This document shows, piece after piece, positions 46,860 through 58,750 of a stretch of DNA of 64,000 nucleotides. Each line of letters opens with the position of its first letter. The first letter of the stretch is position 1. A program made the position numbers and the translations under genes. This DNA is from Roridomyces roridus (Eukaryota; Basidiomycota; Agaricomycetes; Agaricales; Mycenaceae): assembly GCA_029378245.1 (NCBI GenBank), contig JARKIF010000045.1:1-64000 (forward strand), read 5' to 3'. Under the pieces are notes generated by a model that had not been told where the DNA came from, did no database searches, and worked only from the letters and a program-made list of their open reading frames with translations.

Positions 46860-47005
46860 GGTGACGGTGGAGAAAGAAAAGCGACGCTAGGGGCGATCAA
46901 ATCAAATTTAAATCAGTTCCGGTGATGTCCGATCACGGGTGATCACTCCGCTTTCAACCAAATTACGTAAACACCGTAGGAAATTCGTTTACGTCCAACA
47001 GAAAT

Positions 47006-49978
47006 TCAAGATAACTGCACTGATTTCCAATATTCTTCAATTGCAGCCAGTTCCATCATCAAAATTTCCTTCAGACCGTTCCAGTCCTGATACTTCTTCA
47101 TGTTGCCACCAATGTTAACTTCCCCGCCACCCGGAGTGAGCTCTGTTTGGATTTTAGCCCCAAGTGTGCTTAGAAAATTGGTGATCCTTTGCAATGCGGG
47201 CTTATTTACTATGTGGCTGGCATCTCTAGCATGTTGGGCAGCTTGAATAAGTGCTGTACCCAACTCAGGGTAGCATTTGTCTCTCCAGGTTCCTTGTAAG
47301 GATAGCCGGTACCGCCCAGATGTAACTTGCAGTATTACAGACACAGTACAGTGAGCCAAGTCCATGTATCTGGGTAATCCTGAATTGAATTGAAAACTGC
47401 ACCACACTTTTGCGAGTACAGCAACAACCATGGCCCAAATTTCCACAATGGTGTAACTTCCATCTGTGAACCGGGTATGATAATCAGGAAGCCATAAATT
47501 TCTCAGAACACTGACAAAGTTCTGATTTTTAGTGTACATTTGTCCCGACTTCTCGTATGTGGAAATCCAAGTGGAAAGATCCGAGTAAATTGCTGGCTGC
47601 CAGATATTCATCGGTGCAACTTTTGCTCCAATTGCCATGTACTCATCTCCAAAGTAGTATGGATGATCATGAGCAACCTGGCTGAGATGAGACCACACTC
47701 CAAATGCTTTCAGCACAGGCTGCAGTTCAGGATCCAACATCCAGCCCTTTCGATCTAAAACCATTGCCGCAAGCAAGGAAAGCGGCTTATCATGTAGGGC
47801 ATGCAAAATAATTTTCAGTACAGATGATGATGGATTGACAGGGTAGCTGTTTGACGCAAGTATTTGTAGCAGCCCAGCAATGGCACATGAATGATCAGCA
47901 TCATGACTTTTGCTTTCCATCTGCTCAATTGCTTGAAGAACAGAATCTAGACACTGGGGCCCCAGAGGAATTTCCAGTTCATACAATTTGGAGCAATCAG
48001 TTTGGTTTCCAAGATTGCATAAACTGGCAGCAGATACTACAATATCAAGCTGCCCAACCAGCTGAGAGTTGCCGAGAAATTCTGAAATCTCTGCCAATAG
48101 ATGACCTATTGAAGCTGATGGCAGCAGAGACCGCAGAGAGGCCACTTGACTCAATAATTGTGCTGATGTGTGCATAATCTGCGCAATTAGAGGTGTTTCC
48201 AGATCTGTTCTCTTGATATGCCGAAATAGGTCAATTGTAAGTCCGCTTCTGAAATTCCTGCCACATAAAAGTCAACCTTTGCTGCAAACTGGTTTAGTAT
48301 GGACAATACCTTTTATCCAACTGTGTTGCAACCTGAGGACTCACAGAACCCAACATGGAGTTCAGGCAGCAGAGATAATTTGTGAAACCTTTGTCATCCA
48401 GCCTAGGAAGAGTCTTGAATTGGTCAAGAAATTTCTCCATGGACAATCTTAGGCTTTGAGTATGATTGAAGGCCGGATAAATGTACAATGCCCATTCAGA
48501 GGCTGCAGGGTAGCTCCAGTCAATCACCCATTCTGGAGAATCTCTCATCAACTGGATAGTAGTTGATAGCAGAGCACATTCAGCTGCATCATCCAACGCT
48601 GAACTGGATTGCTCTGGAATTATGAAGTATTTCAGGAACCAGTGCATATATTCAAAGTTGAGGTCAACCTCCGAGTAGATTGGGATCCTCTTTGAGAATC
48701 GGTTGATAAGCCGAAGGGAACAATAGAGCTTGCCAGATTGGACTGCACGGTGCAGCATATTATCCCCTGGTCGTAATTTGCCTGTTTCCACCTCGAAGCA
48801 ACTCTTGAAATAGTCTCCAACCTGCACCATCACAGGAAGCACATGAAGTTCAGTTAATGGCCATTGTAGATTCACACCCATCTCAGTTGCATGATCAATC
48901 ATTGCAGGATCTGTGGAATTCTCCAGAACCCATACAACAGCAGGCACTTCAACTGATGGTGCTACAAGATAGGAGTGAGAAGACTCATAAAACATGGACC
49001 TTGCAGGAGAGACACCAGATGTGAATTCAAGAGGTCTGAAACCATGAGACTTTATGAACTGAGAAAGCCTAGAGAAGCTTGAGATGATAGGCTTGTAGAT
49101 GTGTTGTTGTAGAGTAGGCCTCAAAGCTGTCCAGATTTTATCCCACAGTTGCTTTATATAGTCCCATATTTTCAGAAGTAGAGGTGTCAATGGGCTTTGG
49201 AAAGGAGAGTCATGGAAAATCAGGGAAGATCCCTGAAGTAGGAAATAGGCCACAAATCCCGTAGTTGTTAGGGATGCTGTTATGATTGCAATGGCCAGGT
49301 TGATTTTCCAGAGATATATGGACAGTGCAGTTGCAAACAGCAGCAGTGCCAGCTGCAAGAGCAAGGGGAAAAGCTGGAGCACAGTATCAAACTTCCACTT
49401 TTTTAAGCCGTCAAGTTTGAACTGCCTGTCAAGGCCCCTGTGCTCAGCAGTTCCCCTACTGCCAGCTGCTTGGAAGTGCATGATCCATTGCTTGCCAAGA
49501 AAAGCAAGGAGGGCCGCAAGTAATGTCACAAACAAGCTAATGTATAGCATGCTTTGAGCAACAATGGTTTTCAGGCTTGGTGAGCCCATTGCAAATTCAG
49601 GCTGAATTTGGATGATAAACGCTGAGCTGACAGTAGAGAAAAGACCAGCCTGAGGAGGAAAATAGCTGAATGAATATCCACAGGACAGAAAGGTCACTAA
49701 CGAAAATGAGACATGTGTCAAGATCTGTGCCATGTTTCTGTTGAAACTCTTTATCATACTCATCTGCAAGCTTCATATATGCATTCCAGAAGGCTGACTT
49801 TGGGTCAGCTGCTTGTACTGGCTTCAGTGCCTCCAGTGCTTTGTGAAGTCTAAGCTACATTAGAGCAGTTTGAAAAATTTGAAAAGCTGTCCGAGTCCTA
49901 CTTGTCTGCTTGCTCCTCCTGCTTTGTCATGAGGTTTTGAAAGCACAGTTGCAGTGTGTTGATCAGTCTGATGTGCAT
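47006..49978 (-). CDS. DUF6535 membrane protein
   Basis: Exons 49978-49902, 49849-49702, 49649-48310 and 48257-47006, all introns 52 nt, sum to 2,817 bases or 938 residues. The ATG at 49978 is the best in-frame start but upstream exons are possible. After a short helical part (TKQEEQADKLHKALEALKPV) comes the DUF6535 block: SAFWNAYMKLADEYDKEF, GTDLDTCLIFAGLFSTVSSA, FLGKQWIMHFQAAG, RGLDRQFKLDGLKKWKFD. It contains four hydrophobic segments (for example YISLFVTLLAALLAFLG and FPLLLQLALLLFATALSIYL). The remaining 650 residues look helical and solvent-exposed. DUF6535 proteins are common and amplified in Agaricomycetes; their function is not established. Composition is lower in GC than the neighbours, like the NLR gene. 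Confidence 0.85.
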
Positions 49979-51143
49979 AAATGGTCTGAGAAGGACCTAA
50001 TTTTGAATACTGTAACGGACCTATCTCCACAGACAGGAGTTTCTTGAATGTTGGCAACTCCGCAGTCAAGCATGTGTGAAGGACGCCTTGAGATCGCTAG
50101 GGCAGCTGTGAGGTGGCAAGAAGCAAGCTGGATGGGTATCACTGTGCTGGCAGCTCCGAGGCTATCGGTGATTGTTAGGTCACGGTTGCGCCAAGGCTGC
50201 GCTCTGATTGACAAATCAATCAGATGACACCGCTCTCTTCTCAACTTTCATCATGCTACCTGCCAGGCTGCCACTCTGCCACGCCCTCACGACCAACTTC
50301 CGTTAAGGACCAGCGGCTCATATGAGGACTGGAGTGCACAGCAGCGCACCCAGTGCCAAGCACCATGCGGTGAATGAAAGTTTGAGATGAACTTGTACAA
50401 TGCACACTCATTCAAGATCCCACTCTTTGCCGGTGGCTGGTGCGGTGTGACGGCGACCAGCTCCTATCACTATCGGAATGCCCCACATGCTAACCTAGTC
50501 GGAGACTCGAAGAAGTTGTAGGCTCCACAGCCCAAGCATGCGGCTCTCCGCCAATTTCCCCACGAATGGCATCTTTGTACCGCGATGCCCGGTATCCTCG
50601 TCTATTCACCTGTGGCATCGACACTGTGTCCCTCATGTGCCATCCCTGAGCCTCCGTGGATTTTATCCCACCTTGCTACTCAAACGATCCTCCCATGTCC
50701 TCCCTCCTGCGCGATAGAGACCGGGAAGATTTCCAACTTCCAGGACAGTCGTAACTAGACAATAATGTCATCCCACGATCAGTTCCGCTGGCCAGGTGAA
50801 ACTGTTCAGGAACACGGAAATCTGCTTCTTCCAAGCTTTTTTGGATACGTGGTGATTTTCATTGACGATATCCCGCCCCCGTGGAAACACTGTTGCACTG
50901 CTTGCATGCACTGCCCCATTTTCCTTGAAATACGGACTTTGCCGCCGGACTCTCCGCCGTTCTCTCTGCCGTTCTCCATAGCACCCTCGCTCAATGCCTT
51001 TCACCACACTTCACCCAACCTTCCTTATGGTGCCACTGCATCCGTTGCCTGTCAACGCACGCCCTCCACGAACCGTTGCTCGCTCCTCTCCTTTCCTGGG
51101 TCCGGGCCGGACCCTGAACGAACTGTATTCCGCCCTGGGTACT
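49979..51143. other. Intergenic, possible first exons
   Basis: May hold upstream exons of the DUF6535 gene (minus) between 49979 and about 50250, and a 5' leader of the plus-strand gene after about 50700. No further gene was recognised. Confidence 0.35.
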
Positions 51144-52255
51144 ATGGCTGAACGGCACGCGAATCAGTTTGCACACGCTCTGGGTTTGGGGCCTTGCGCA
51201 ACTGCTGAGCGCATCCGCGCCTTCTTTGGCGAGGGTTTCCAACGGGAGGAAGCATTGAATCTCCTTCGGACCTCGCCTCCAGCCCCGGTACTGAAGGATT
51301 GTTTTCGTCTCGTCAAATATACTTCCCCGTGCGTGATCAATCTGTTTATCGCCTCATCTGAGCTCACAAGTCGTATCAAGGTCCGAAGCTGCCGACACTC
51401 GGTCGAATGCTTTTCAAACCATGGTTGATCTCAGTACTCGCTACCCTGGGCTTCGGTGCTTATTCCTGGATTTCCTTGAAAAGAAAAAGACATCCCCGTT
51501 GAATTCGGAGACTGACATAGCCGGTCTCCGGTGCGGAGACGGTCCTCCTGATCGTCTCTTTGATTTCTGGCGCACATTTGCTGCGGCGTGTCTCGCTGAC
51601 CGCGATATTTCGTCCCTTGTCGAAGGCTCTTCACCTCAAAAGGTGTGCTCGGTTGATTCTGCGTTGCCGGGCCTCAGTGTTATAGAGACATTATTAGTGG
51701 CCACCGCATGCGAGTCAGTATTTAATCAATATTCTCCGAGCCATACATCTCAATTCAGTTGGAAGGGGCCACTCCAAGTTCTCCCGACTGCTTGCCATCC
51801 GATACTTGGGAGGCGTACTGCAGCTGCCATCATTTTGGCGCCAGACCGGGAGAATCTACTGGAGTGTTTTGAGTAAACTGCTCCAACAGATCACCATCCT
51901 TCTCAAGGATCTTGGTGTCGATGTTGCCCAGCAAAGGGAGATTCTCATGGGGGCGGTCCAAGCCGACATCGAAGGGATCGATATTCTCTGTGAAGCCGTT
52001 CTTCTCGGCATTCATGGAGGGCTTCAAAACTCCCAATCGGGAACGACAACCGACGAATGGTATTCCAACCTGGGGTCCGTTCTTCACATCCTTCGCAGGT
52101 ATGAACCCATTCTTCACCAAAGATTTCATTGATTCTCTACCAGGCCACAGTGTGAAGATCTGCTGCCAAGGGCGACTTCAGCGGCATTGGAGGAAAAGTT
52201 TAAAAATCTCGTTCCGACGGGCTGGCAGTCACGCGTCGAAGAAACGAGGTGCGCA
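51144..52255 (+). CDS. Uncharacterised Agaricomycete-type protein, joints unresolved
   Basis: From ATG at 51144 (MAERHANQFAHALGLGPCAT, AERIRAFFGEGFQREEALNL) and continuing in pieces: TRYPGLRCLFLDFLEKKKTS from 51435, then LFDFWRTFAAACLADRDISS. Later pieces are FSRLLAIRYLGGVLQLPSFW from about 51780, LLKDLGVDVAQQREILMGAV, and ATSAALEEKFKNLVPTGWQS near 52200. The order and style match proteins I recall from mushroom genomes, but I cannot name the family. The frame changes imply introns or frameshifts near 51400, 51770 and 52130. The last part runs close to the phosphatase-like gene downstream in the same direction. Confidence 0.45.
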
Positions 52256-52398
52256 GGTGTTATACCTTTTGCTTCAGCCTGACTAAAGGTTCACAAAGAG
52301 AACTCGCCGCAAAGTCCTCACGGTCTGCACTTGACTTCACCAAAATTTTGACTCTGCACAACAGACGCCGTCCCCCAAAGCAGTTCAACGTGGATGAC

Positions 52399-53298
52399 AT
52401 GATTTCCCAATTACTCAACATTACAAGTATTGACGAACTGCAAAGTCCAGTACCCAGGAACTCGGAAATCCGATACATTTGCCACGCAGCTCGTGAAGTT
52501 CTACTTGCCGAGCCCAGTCTTCTGGAGTTGGCCGCTCCCGTGAAGATCGTGGGTGATGTGCGCGGTCAATTCTTCGACCTGCTTCGTCTGTTTGGACAAT
52601 TCGGATACCCAGGTGCAGTCAATTACCTCTTTCTGGGGGGCTTTGTATCGGACATTAGACCGCACTCGGTGAAGCAAGGATTCAACACTCTTCTGTTGTT
52701 ACTGTGCTTCAAGATCAAGTATCCGAAAAATTTCTTCCTGCTGCGGGGGAATCACGAATTTGCATGGGCTTCACGCGGTGAGTTTCAGCTCACCGCTCTC
52801 ATCATTGCGAGTCTCACTTCTTCCAGTATCTCATATGTGGAGTACCCTGATTGACGTCTTCAACTCGCTTCCAATCGCGGCCATCATCGGTTCAAAAATT
52901 TTCTGTGTTCACGGAGGTCTTTCCCCCTCTCTGAGTTCATTGGATGACATAAGAAACATCCAAGGTCCAACAGAAGTACCAGAATCCGGGCTGCTTCATG
53001 ATCTCCTGTGGTCAAACCCGTCCGAATCGTCACCTGATTGGGAACGCGATGGACACAACCTCAGCTATCATTTTGGCAACAGAGTTATCGACAGGTTTCT
53101 CAACCAACATGATTTGGCCTTCATGTGCCGGGCACATGTCGCTCTCCACCGTGGATACAAGTTTTGGAATGGCCGAAAACTTGTGAGCATTTTCAGTGCA
53201 CCCATGTACCGAGAGGGTGTGTATGTTTCCTATCCCTGAGTCCCCCTTCGCTGATTTACCTTTCAGGATCCAACAATCGCGGTGCTTGCATGGTGTAG
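52399..53298 (+). CDS. PP1-like phosphatase with lost metal ligands
   Basis: Exons up to 52777, 52827-53216 and 53267-53298 (introns 49 and 50 nt). From the first in-frame ATG (52399) they give 266 residues; the frame is open further upstream to about 52250. It follows PP1 in order: RYICHAAREVLL, the GDIHGQ site as GDVRGQ, the GDYVDRG site as GGFVSDI, LRGNHE, PIAAIIGSKIFCVHGGLSP, LLHDLLWSNP, FMCRAHVAL and FSAPMY. The metal ligands Asp (GDYVDRG) and His (GDIHGQ) are replaced by Gly and Arg, and the substrate-binding Arg of DRG is lost. GNH, HGG and RAH are kept. About 12 residues are missing after RGNHE and the protein stops soon after SNNRGACMV. An active PP1 is unlikely; it may be a pseudophosphatase or a decaying gene. 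Confidence 0.72.
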
Positions 53299-53604
53299 GT
53301 TTTGCATGACAAACACTCCTTTGTGCGACACTGACCAAGGTCGTCACAGTGTCTCTGAGGACCTATCATGCAATTTTGAACTGCTAAAGCCAGACAAATA
53401 GCGCCACCGGTGCAAGACTTGGCCCGTATACCTGTTCTCAACAAGATTTCAACGCGGAGAGCCCGATTTGATTGGTGATTGGGCATGACGGCAATAGTCA
53501 AAGAGTTTTGTAGGGAGATATATGAGCGATGGAGGAGCGTAGGTCTATTCAAACTTTGTATCGGTGGGAAACCGAAATCTAACGCCAACCCTCGGTTCGA
53601 ATTT

Positions 53605-54970
53605 TCACCACCGCTCATAATCGAACCCTCCATGCAGCCCAGTGACAATCCTAAGATAATCAGGCTCGTTGTCTGGCGTTATGTACCCCAGACGTATAAA
53701 AAGATCCACGAGCACTGTTGGAAAGCATATACATCAGTCCAGCGTGGGGATGGACGACGGGTATACGGACCGATAGCGCAATTCGGTTTGACCCGCCCGG
53801 CACGGAGAGCAGCGTCGATTTGCGGTTTATGCATGAGCTGAGGAGGGTAAGGTCCGTGAGATTGAGGTGAAATGACATCAGTCAGTGAGGAGATGCTCGC
53901 CTGGAAGAACTCTACTTCGCCGTCGAGTACTTCGGGCTTGAAGGGTGTACTAGTGGGGTCGGTGGTAGGAGGGATGCGGAAGTCGTATATGTATCTGGGG
54001 TAATTAGTTCAATATTGGAAGGTGAAAATGAACACACACTCGACCTCGGGCTGCAGCCATCCTTGGTCTGTTCTAAAGCCAAAGTCAAATAACACTCCCA
54101 CAGCAGGTAGCGATTGGATGTATCATACACACCTGAAGAGATAACTAACACACCCGACGGGGCGTAGATGGCGTCGGCAAAGCTCCTCGTCGAGTTTGGC
54201 CTCCTCCCCGCACTCCTTTATTAATGCGTCGAGCATGGAGATACGACTCGGTATCCCCCCTGCTACCGTATTGTCTAGGAAGCCTGGCCACCTAGTCAAA
54301 TTGAATCAATGAAGGGAGTGTAGAAAAAAGAATCGTCCCACTGGGATTTGGTCTTCGCCCGTGTAGGTATCCAGATCTTCAAACTCCTCTTGCCCGCAGA
54401 ATTCTCGTACTCTTGATACATATTCATATTCACACTGTATGTGACGATCCCGAAAAGCGCACACGCAGCGCGTTCCGTCTCGAAGGCAAAATTCAGGGAA
54501 TCTTCGGAATCGTTGGCCTGTGGGTAGTCGTGCACGCCGAATGGATCGCGATAGACAGCGTACAGCTCGTCGCGCCACTTTTTTGGCCCGATGATGGACG
54601 CGAAAAGTCCCGTCTGACTCCACCGCTCGCACATTTCGCGCATGGAGTGTGTGTTGATGGAGGGTGGGAAGCTGATTCGGGGTTGTGTGTTGGGGTCGGT
54701 GATGGGTATCCCGTGCCAGAGTGCGGGCTGGCCCTTGCTGAGCGCGACGTCGTTCTCCGCTGCGAGAAGATCGACGATCTGCGGCCGAAGAAGACCGACG
54801 ATGGGGCTCGTCGGGTCGTCGGAGAGGCAGAGAGGGATGGGTTCCTCTGCGTCGACTTCGCGTGGCACGGGGGAGGGGTCTCGGATGCGCCCGTTGTTAC
54901 AGGCGTTGACTAGATCGAGGTAGGATAGATTCTGAGCTTGTTGCGCGGGGAGGACCAGTGGAGAGTGCAT
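53605..54970 (-). CDS. Nudix hydrolase (DUF4743-Nudix, thiamine-phosphate type)
   Basis: Five exons (54970-54342, 54291-54133, 54072-54040, 53994-53771, 53714-53605; introns 50, 60, 45 and 56 nt) sum to 1,155 bases, giving 384 residues. ATG at 54970 precedes NLSYLDLVNACNNGRI, the usual start of the DUF4743 domain. PLCLSDDPTSPIVGLLRPQI and ISFPPSINTHSMREMCERW follow. The joint NMNMYQEYEN..KTKSQ to WPGFLDNTVAGGIPS leads into the Nudix box region (DALIKECGEEAKL), which keeps the KEC.EEA form of this family and its metal-binding glutamates. The ending NCAIVLVDLFIRLGYITPDN..GFDYERW is complete. Yeast relatives (YJR142W and the Nudix part of Tnr3) remove a phosphate from damaged thiamine diphosphates; a similar house-cleaning role is inferred. 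Confidence 0.9.
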
Positions 54971-55159
54971 GGTAGTAGGACGGGAGAGAGGTCGGCGATC
55001 GTTTCGGCTGAGACAAGTGCCAAGATAGAAAATCTTCGCGTGTGTGATCTGTGATACAGACGTGTCGAACACGTAGTCTCCAGTGGCACTTATTCGCATG
55101 CCTGGATTCTTTGCGAGTTCTTTCTTATACCTAATTTCTGCATGATCGGCAGCGGTCAA

Positions 55160-55500
55160 AGCCCAGTACCACGGCCGGATCTCCGTCCAAAATCTCCATC
55201 AGTCAAACTTTCTGCGAATCCTTGTATGCCCCCTGTTCAAACGGATGGCACCTTGTCTGGGCGGAGCTCGAGTTGGATGAGGATTGCTGATTCGGAGTCG
55301 CCGAAGGATGTATCGAGTCATGGTGGTGAGAGAAAAAATATCGTGCCGATCAGTGCCGATCGATCATATTCTGATGCGATGTGGTTGTCTCTTCTCACCA
55401 CGTCGTTGTGGTAGGGCCAGTGGGATTGGTAACGTCCGTGCGATTTGCAGGCAGATCACGCAATTGGCTCCCGAGATGAAAAAACCACGACAGAAGAAGT
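55160..55500. other. Intergenic, nothing recognised
   Basis: Upstream of the Nudix gene. No further feature seen apart from the A6 run at 55479-55484, the T run of the repeat that follows on the minus strand. Confidence 0.4.
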
Positions 55501-55505
55501 TTTGG

Positions 55506-55620
55506 TACCCAGCCTCGAGCCTCGAGCCGAACGACGGCCTTCTGGGACAGGGCCAGCAACACATCCTTACCAAACTCCTGCCAGGGGGCGCTGGTATGAC
55601 AAAGATTTCCGAAAGGCCAG
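55506..55620 (-). repeat. tRNA-like short repeat, third locus, copy 1
   Basis: The plus strand reads ACCCAGCCTCGAG then, with seven extra bases, CCGAACGA; later AGCAACAC and GGGCGCTGGTAT, matched in order by the copy at 55736. On the minus strand the 3' core is TCG-type B box, CTCGAGGCTGGGT and a T6 run (complement of 55479-55484). The T arm is disturbed by a CCTCGAG duplication. Confidence 0.5.
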
Positions 55621-55735
55621 AAAAATGAGTGCGTACATGCCTGCGAGACGATAGGGTGCAAGGTTCTGAATGCCAGATAGTTCGTCAAACTTGCGATGGT
55701 AGAAGAAAAAGTCAGGTCAAACACATTCTTCTGAG

Positions 55736-55862
55736 AACCCAGCCTCGAGTCGAACGAGCGCATTCCGGAACAAGTACTAAGCCAGCAACACCTGATAAGA
55801 CTCCACCCATATGGCGCTGGTATCGGATTGGCAAGGATTCTAGATACGTCGGAAAATGAATG
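55736..55862 (-). repeat. tRNA-like short repeat, third locus, copy 2
   Basis: The minus-strand 3' core is CTCGTTCGACTCGAGGCTGGGT, whose T stem and loop are intact (CTCG, TTCGACT, CGAG). Upstream on the minus strand are ATACCAGCGCC and GGTGTTGCTGGC, shared with the copy at 55506. T5 follows downstream (complement of 55706-55710). The same core occurs at 40.8-41.8 kb. Confidence 0.5.
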
Positions 55863-55912
55863 CTTGATTCGGTCAAGTCACCCTCGGCTCGAAAGACGTT
55901 ATGAACTCACCA

Positions 55913-57144
55913 TCAATACCAAGGACGACCAGCCATGATCTGCACCGCACACGTCTCCGAAGTATGCGGCGGCCACAACCCAGTCGTCGGACGTTGATCA
56001 GCTGGGTACGCAAGATGCCCACACCCCGGTACATGCTCATATAAATGCGCATCTCCATCAATCTCAGGCCCGAATCTCGGTTCCATCCCTTCATACGCCG
56101 TGGGCCACGCAGTACAGACCACCAGCTCAGACTCGTCCGTCAGTCCCAGCGCCTTGCATACCACGTCTCGGTTCATGAGGTATGCGAATCCGTAGCTCCA
56201 CCGTGCGTCGTGCAGTGCGGCACCGAGGGACCGTACCTTGGTAGATGCGAGGGTCGCGCCTAGCGCAGGCCAGGAACGCGTTTCGACTACTGGTGCGTTG
56301 AAGTCGTAGCTCGCATCCACAAATGAGCCGTCATCCTCCTCTTCGTCAGTGAGGGAGATCTCGAGGCCATGGTCGATGATGAGGTGCTGCAGGTTCGGCA
56401 CGGATCCGTCCGGTCCCAGGACAATTTTGAGCTCAGGGACGGATGGGCTCCAGTGCGTGAGGTCGAGAAGCTCGAGGAGGGAAGGGAATGAGGCTGCTTT
56501 GAATGAAAGGGCACTGAATGGTTTGCGGGGAAATGACTCGGGGAGCGATATATGGAGTCGTTTGAGCGTGGAGGCGTGCACGGCGAGAGCCTCCATGAGG
56601 GCTGCGTGAAATTGCTCAAACGCGGGGATGATACTGTCGTCGATGATGTGGGGGAATCTGTAGGACAGAATGAGCGACATGGGCAGGTAGCCGCGCATAG
56701 GCTATCAAAGGATGAGTGCTTTAATCCATGAGAAGATGATATTCGTACCCATTGGACGCTGAGAGATTCCAGGTTTGTGATACCCTTCAAGAAAGGAAGC
56801 AAATTGAGGGGCGTCGCAGTCCCGCCAGTTGGCAGGATGAGCTCGACATGGCGGAGCGTGTCTTTGTTGGCAGCCACAAGATCAGCGAACGCAGTCGTGG
56901 CGCGCTCGATACAGGCGTTCCGGTCAGCGACAATAGCCTCGCTGTTATAAGCCTCGAAGGCAAGGCGTGCAGCCCATTCGTCGTAGTGCGATTCCTCTCC
57001 CGTACCGCGTTCCTTCGCTGTCAGTGCCAGGTAGCACTGTAGAAGGCGATCGGGCGCATCTTCCGGGAAGGGGGTTCTGAAGATGAGGGAAGAGAGCGCC
57101 GTGGAAGTTGTGCCTTCAAGATTTTGGAGAGTGTAGGCGGTCAT
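55913..57144 (-). CDS. Uncharacterised protein, two exons
   Basis: ATG at 57144 (MTAYTLQNLEGTTSTALSSL). Exons 57144-56749 and 56701-55913, intron 47 nt with donor GTACGA and acceptor ATAG, sum to 1,185 bases, giving 394 residues. The joint reads LSVQWPMRGYLPMSL. The first exon has FRTPFPEDAPDRLLQCYLAL and a leucine-patterned segment (LLPFLKGITNLESLSVQW), like the repeat part of fungal F-box/LRR-like proteins, but no F-box is visible. An acidic stretch (TDEEEDD) lies near residue 250. The C-terminal 100 residues (VVCTAWPTAYEGM, GHLAYPADQRP) are unlike anything I know. The gene looks complete. Confidence 0.65.
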
Positions 57145-57870
57145 GGATGTAGAGTCGAAGAGGGAGCAAACGCATGATGGTGGTGACGCGGAAGGACATA
57201 TCGGCCGATGGCTGTGCCTGATCATTGATGCATCATTTCCTTCTTGCCTCCTTCCGTCACAATTCCGTCACCATCTCTTGACCATCTCCGTCTGGCCTCT
57301 GCATCCCACCTGGCCTACGCTTCACTGGCTCCTTGATCTCACGTTCCACGCTGCTTCTGTCAAGAGTGCTTCAGCCCCGGGTAATCCTTACTTACTTGTT
57401 CCCAACTTGTTCGGCGAAGTCGGTGCGACAATCAAGATGTGGGGTACAAGATGTGGGGCATGATGTATGTTTCTTGTGCGTTTCACTCACAGAGACGCCG
57501 TCGAAGAAAGCGCTGCCTCGACGACCCCGGGGCCCACCGGTTGATTGGACAAAGGCGGCGTCTTGGGCCTGGGATTCAATCAATTGGCGAGACTCTGAAT
57601 CGGCGTCTTGGTCTTATTCTCGTGGCCACAAACTGTTACGCATGTTGAATTCTGGCGCATGGTTCTTGCCTCACCTCGCCGCCGCTGGACCCACCCGGGT
57701 ACCATGGTGTCCCCGTCCTACGTCTGTCTCTGCACCGTCTTGATGTTCATTTTGTGACCGCATATTTACACGGGTAATGTGAGTAGTCCACCCGACCTTC
57801 TTTCTTTCTCTTCTCATGCAGTGCATCGAGCCCTTCTTTTTTCTCTTCGCGTCTCTCCTTTCTCTACACA
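57145..57870. other. Intergenic, divergent promoters likely
   Basis: Between the minus-strand gene ending its 5' side at 57144 and the plus-strand gene starting at 57871. The last 60 bases are rich in TTCTTTCTCTTC, a pyrimidine-rich stretch common just upstream of fungal start codons. Confidence 0.4.
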
Positions 57871-58750
57871 ATGCATTTCATTTCATTCGCTGAATCGGTC
57901 TTGATCTCCACGGCAATCGTCGCACGAGAATCTCCTCTACCGTTGGAACGGCGTGCGGGAATTGAATTCAGCATCTTGACGGTGGGAACGGAGGCGTGCG
58001 ACGACAGCCAGGTCGCCGCTATCAACGCTGCTATCACAGACGCGAAGCTCATGGCGTCAATGGCACTCAAAGCGTTGAGCGGTCATCGAACAGATACAAG
58101 CACTTGTTCGGTCAGTCGAGTGCAGTTCGCATTGTTTCTTCCTTTTTCTGATCCTCCTGACAGCGGATGCTCCCGTTGCATTTGTGCAGGAGCGTTTCAC
58201 TTTCGTCAACAAACTTCAAATTCCCGACAAAGTCACCTCAGTGGGTGCTTCCAAAGGGAAAGCCGATAATCTTGTATTTACGTGCACCCTTGCTACAAAC
58301 GTCAAAGCGAGCAAGGCAGCAGCTAATACCGTCAACATCAGGATCCCACCAAGCAAGATAACGGTGTCGCCCCGACTGTCAACCTGATTCGATTCTCGCC
58401 TCTCGGCCTCGCTGTGCGCTTTCAATTGCTTGACTCTATATTGTCCTTTCGTTGACCTCGAATAGAATACATAGGCCGGCGAATCCTTCACGGTAGCAGC
58501 CGAAGGCCAGATGAAAAAGGATACATTCAAAGAGATCAATGGGCAACTCGCGCTCCCAGCTGGGTTTACCCTCCTGCACGAAGTGCAGCACAGCTTCCCG
58601 ATGTTTGGGAACGACGAGACGAAGTATTTCGTTGACCAGAAAACTATCTCGACTGATAAACCCGCCATCGGGATCAACCAAGTGCAGTACGACCTCAGTG
58701 ATGCTCAGCAATCGCTCCACCCACAGAATTATGCGCTCTTCGGGCTCTAG
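57871..58750 (+). CDS. Secreted metalloprotease-like protein (M35/aspzincin type)
   Basis: ATG at 57871. The first 30 residues are moderately hydrophobic (MHFISFAESVLISTAIVA), then charged, as in a secreted preproprotein. IEFSILTVGTEACDDSQVAA follows with an alanine-rich helix. An intron of about 53 nt (donor GTTCGG near 58110, acceptor GACAG at 58161) leads to APVAFVQERFTFVNKLQIPD. A longer intron must then remove stops between about 58345 and 58495. The last exon has EGQMKKDTFKEINGQL, the zinc motif LLHEVQHSF (HExxH) and ends AQQSLHPQNYALFGL. The NYALFG end matches the aspzincin/M35 pattern after HExxH. The second joint is uncertain and the gene could be damaged there. Confidence 0.5.

Noticed and set aside
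53479..53841. 121-codon plus-strand frame
   Set aside because: Antisense to the last exons of the Nudix gene, which end correctly in YERW and a stop.
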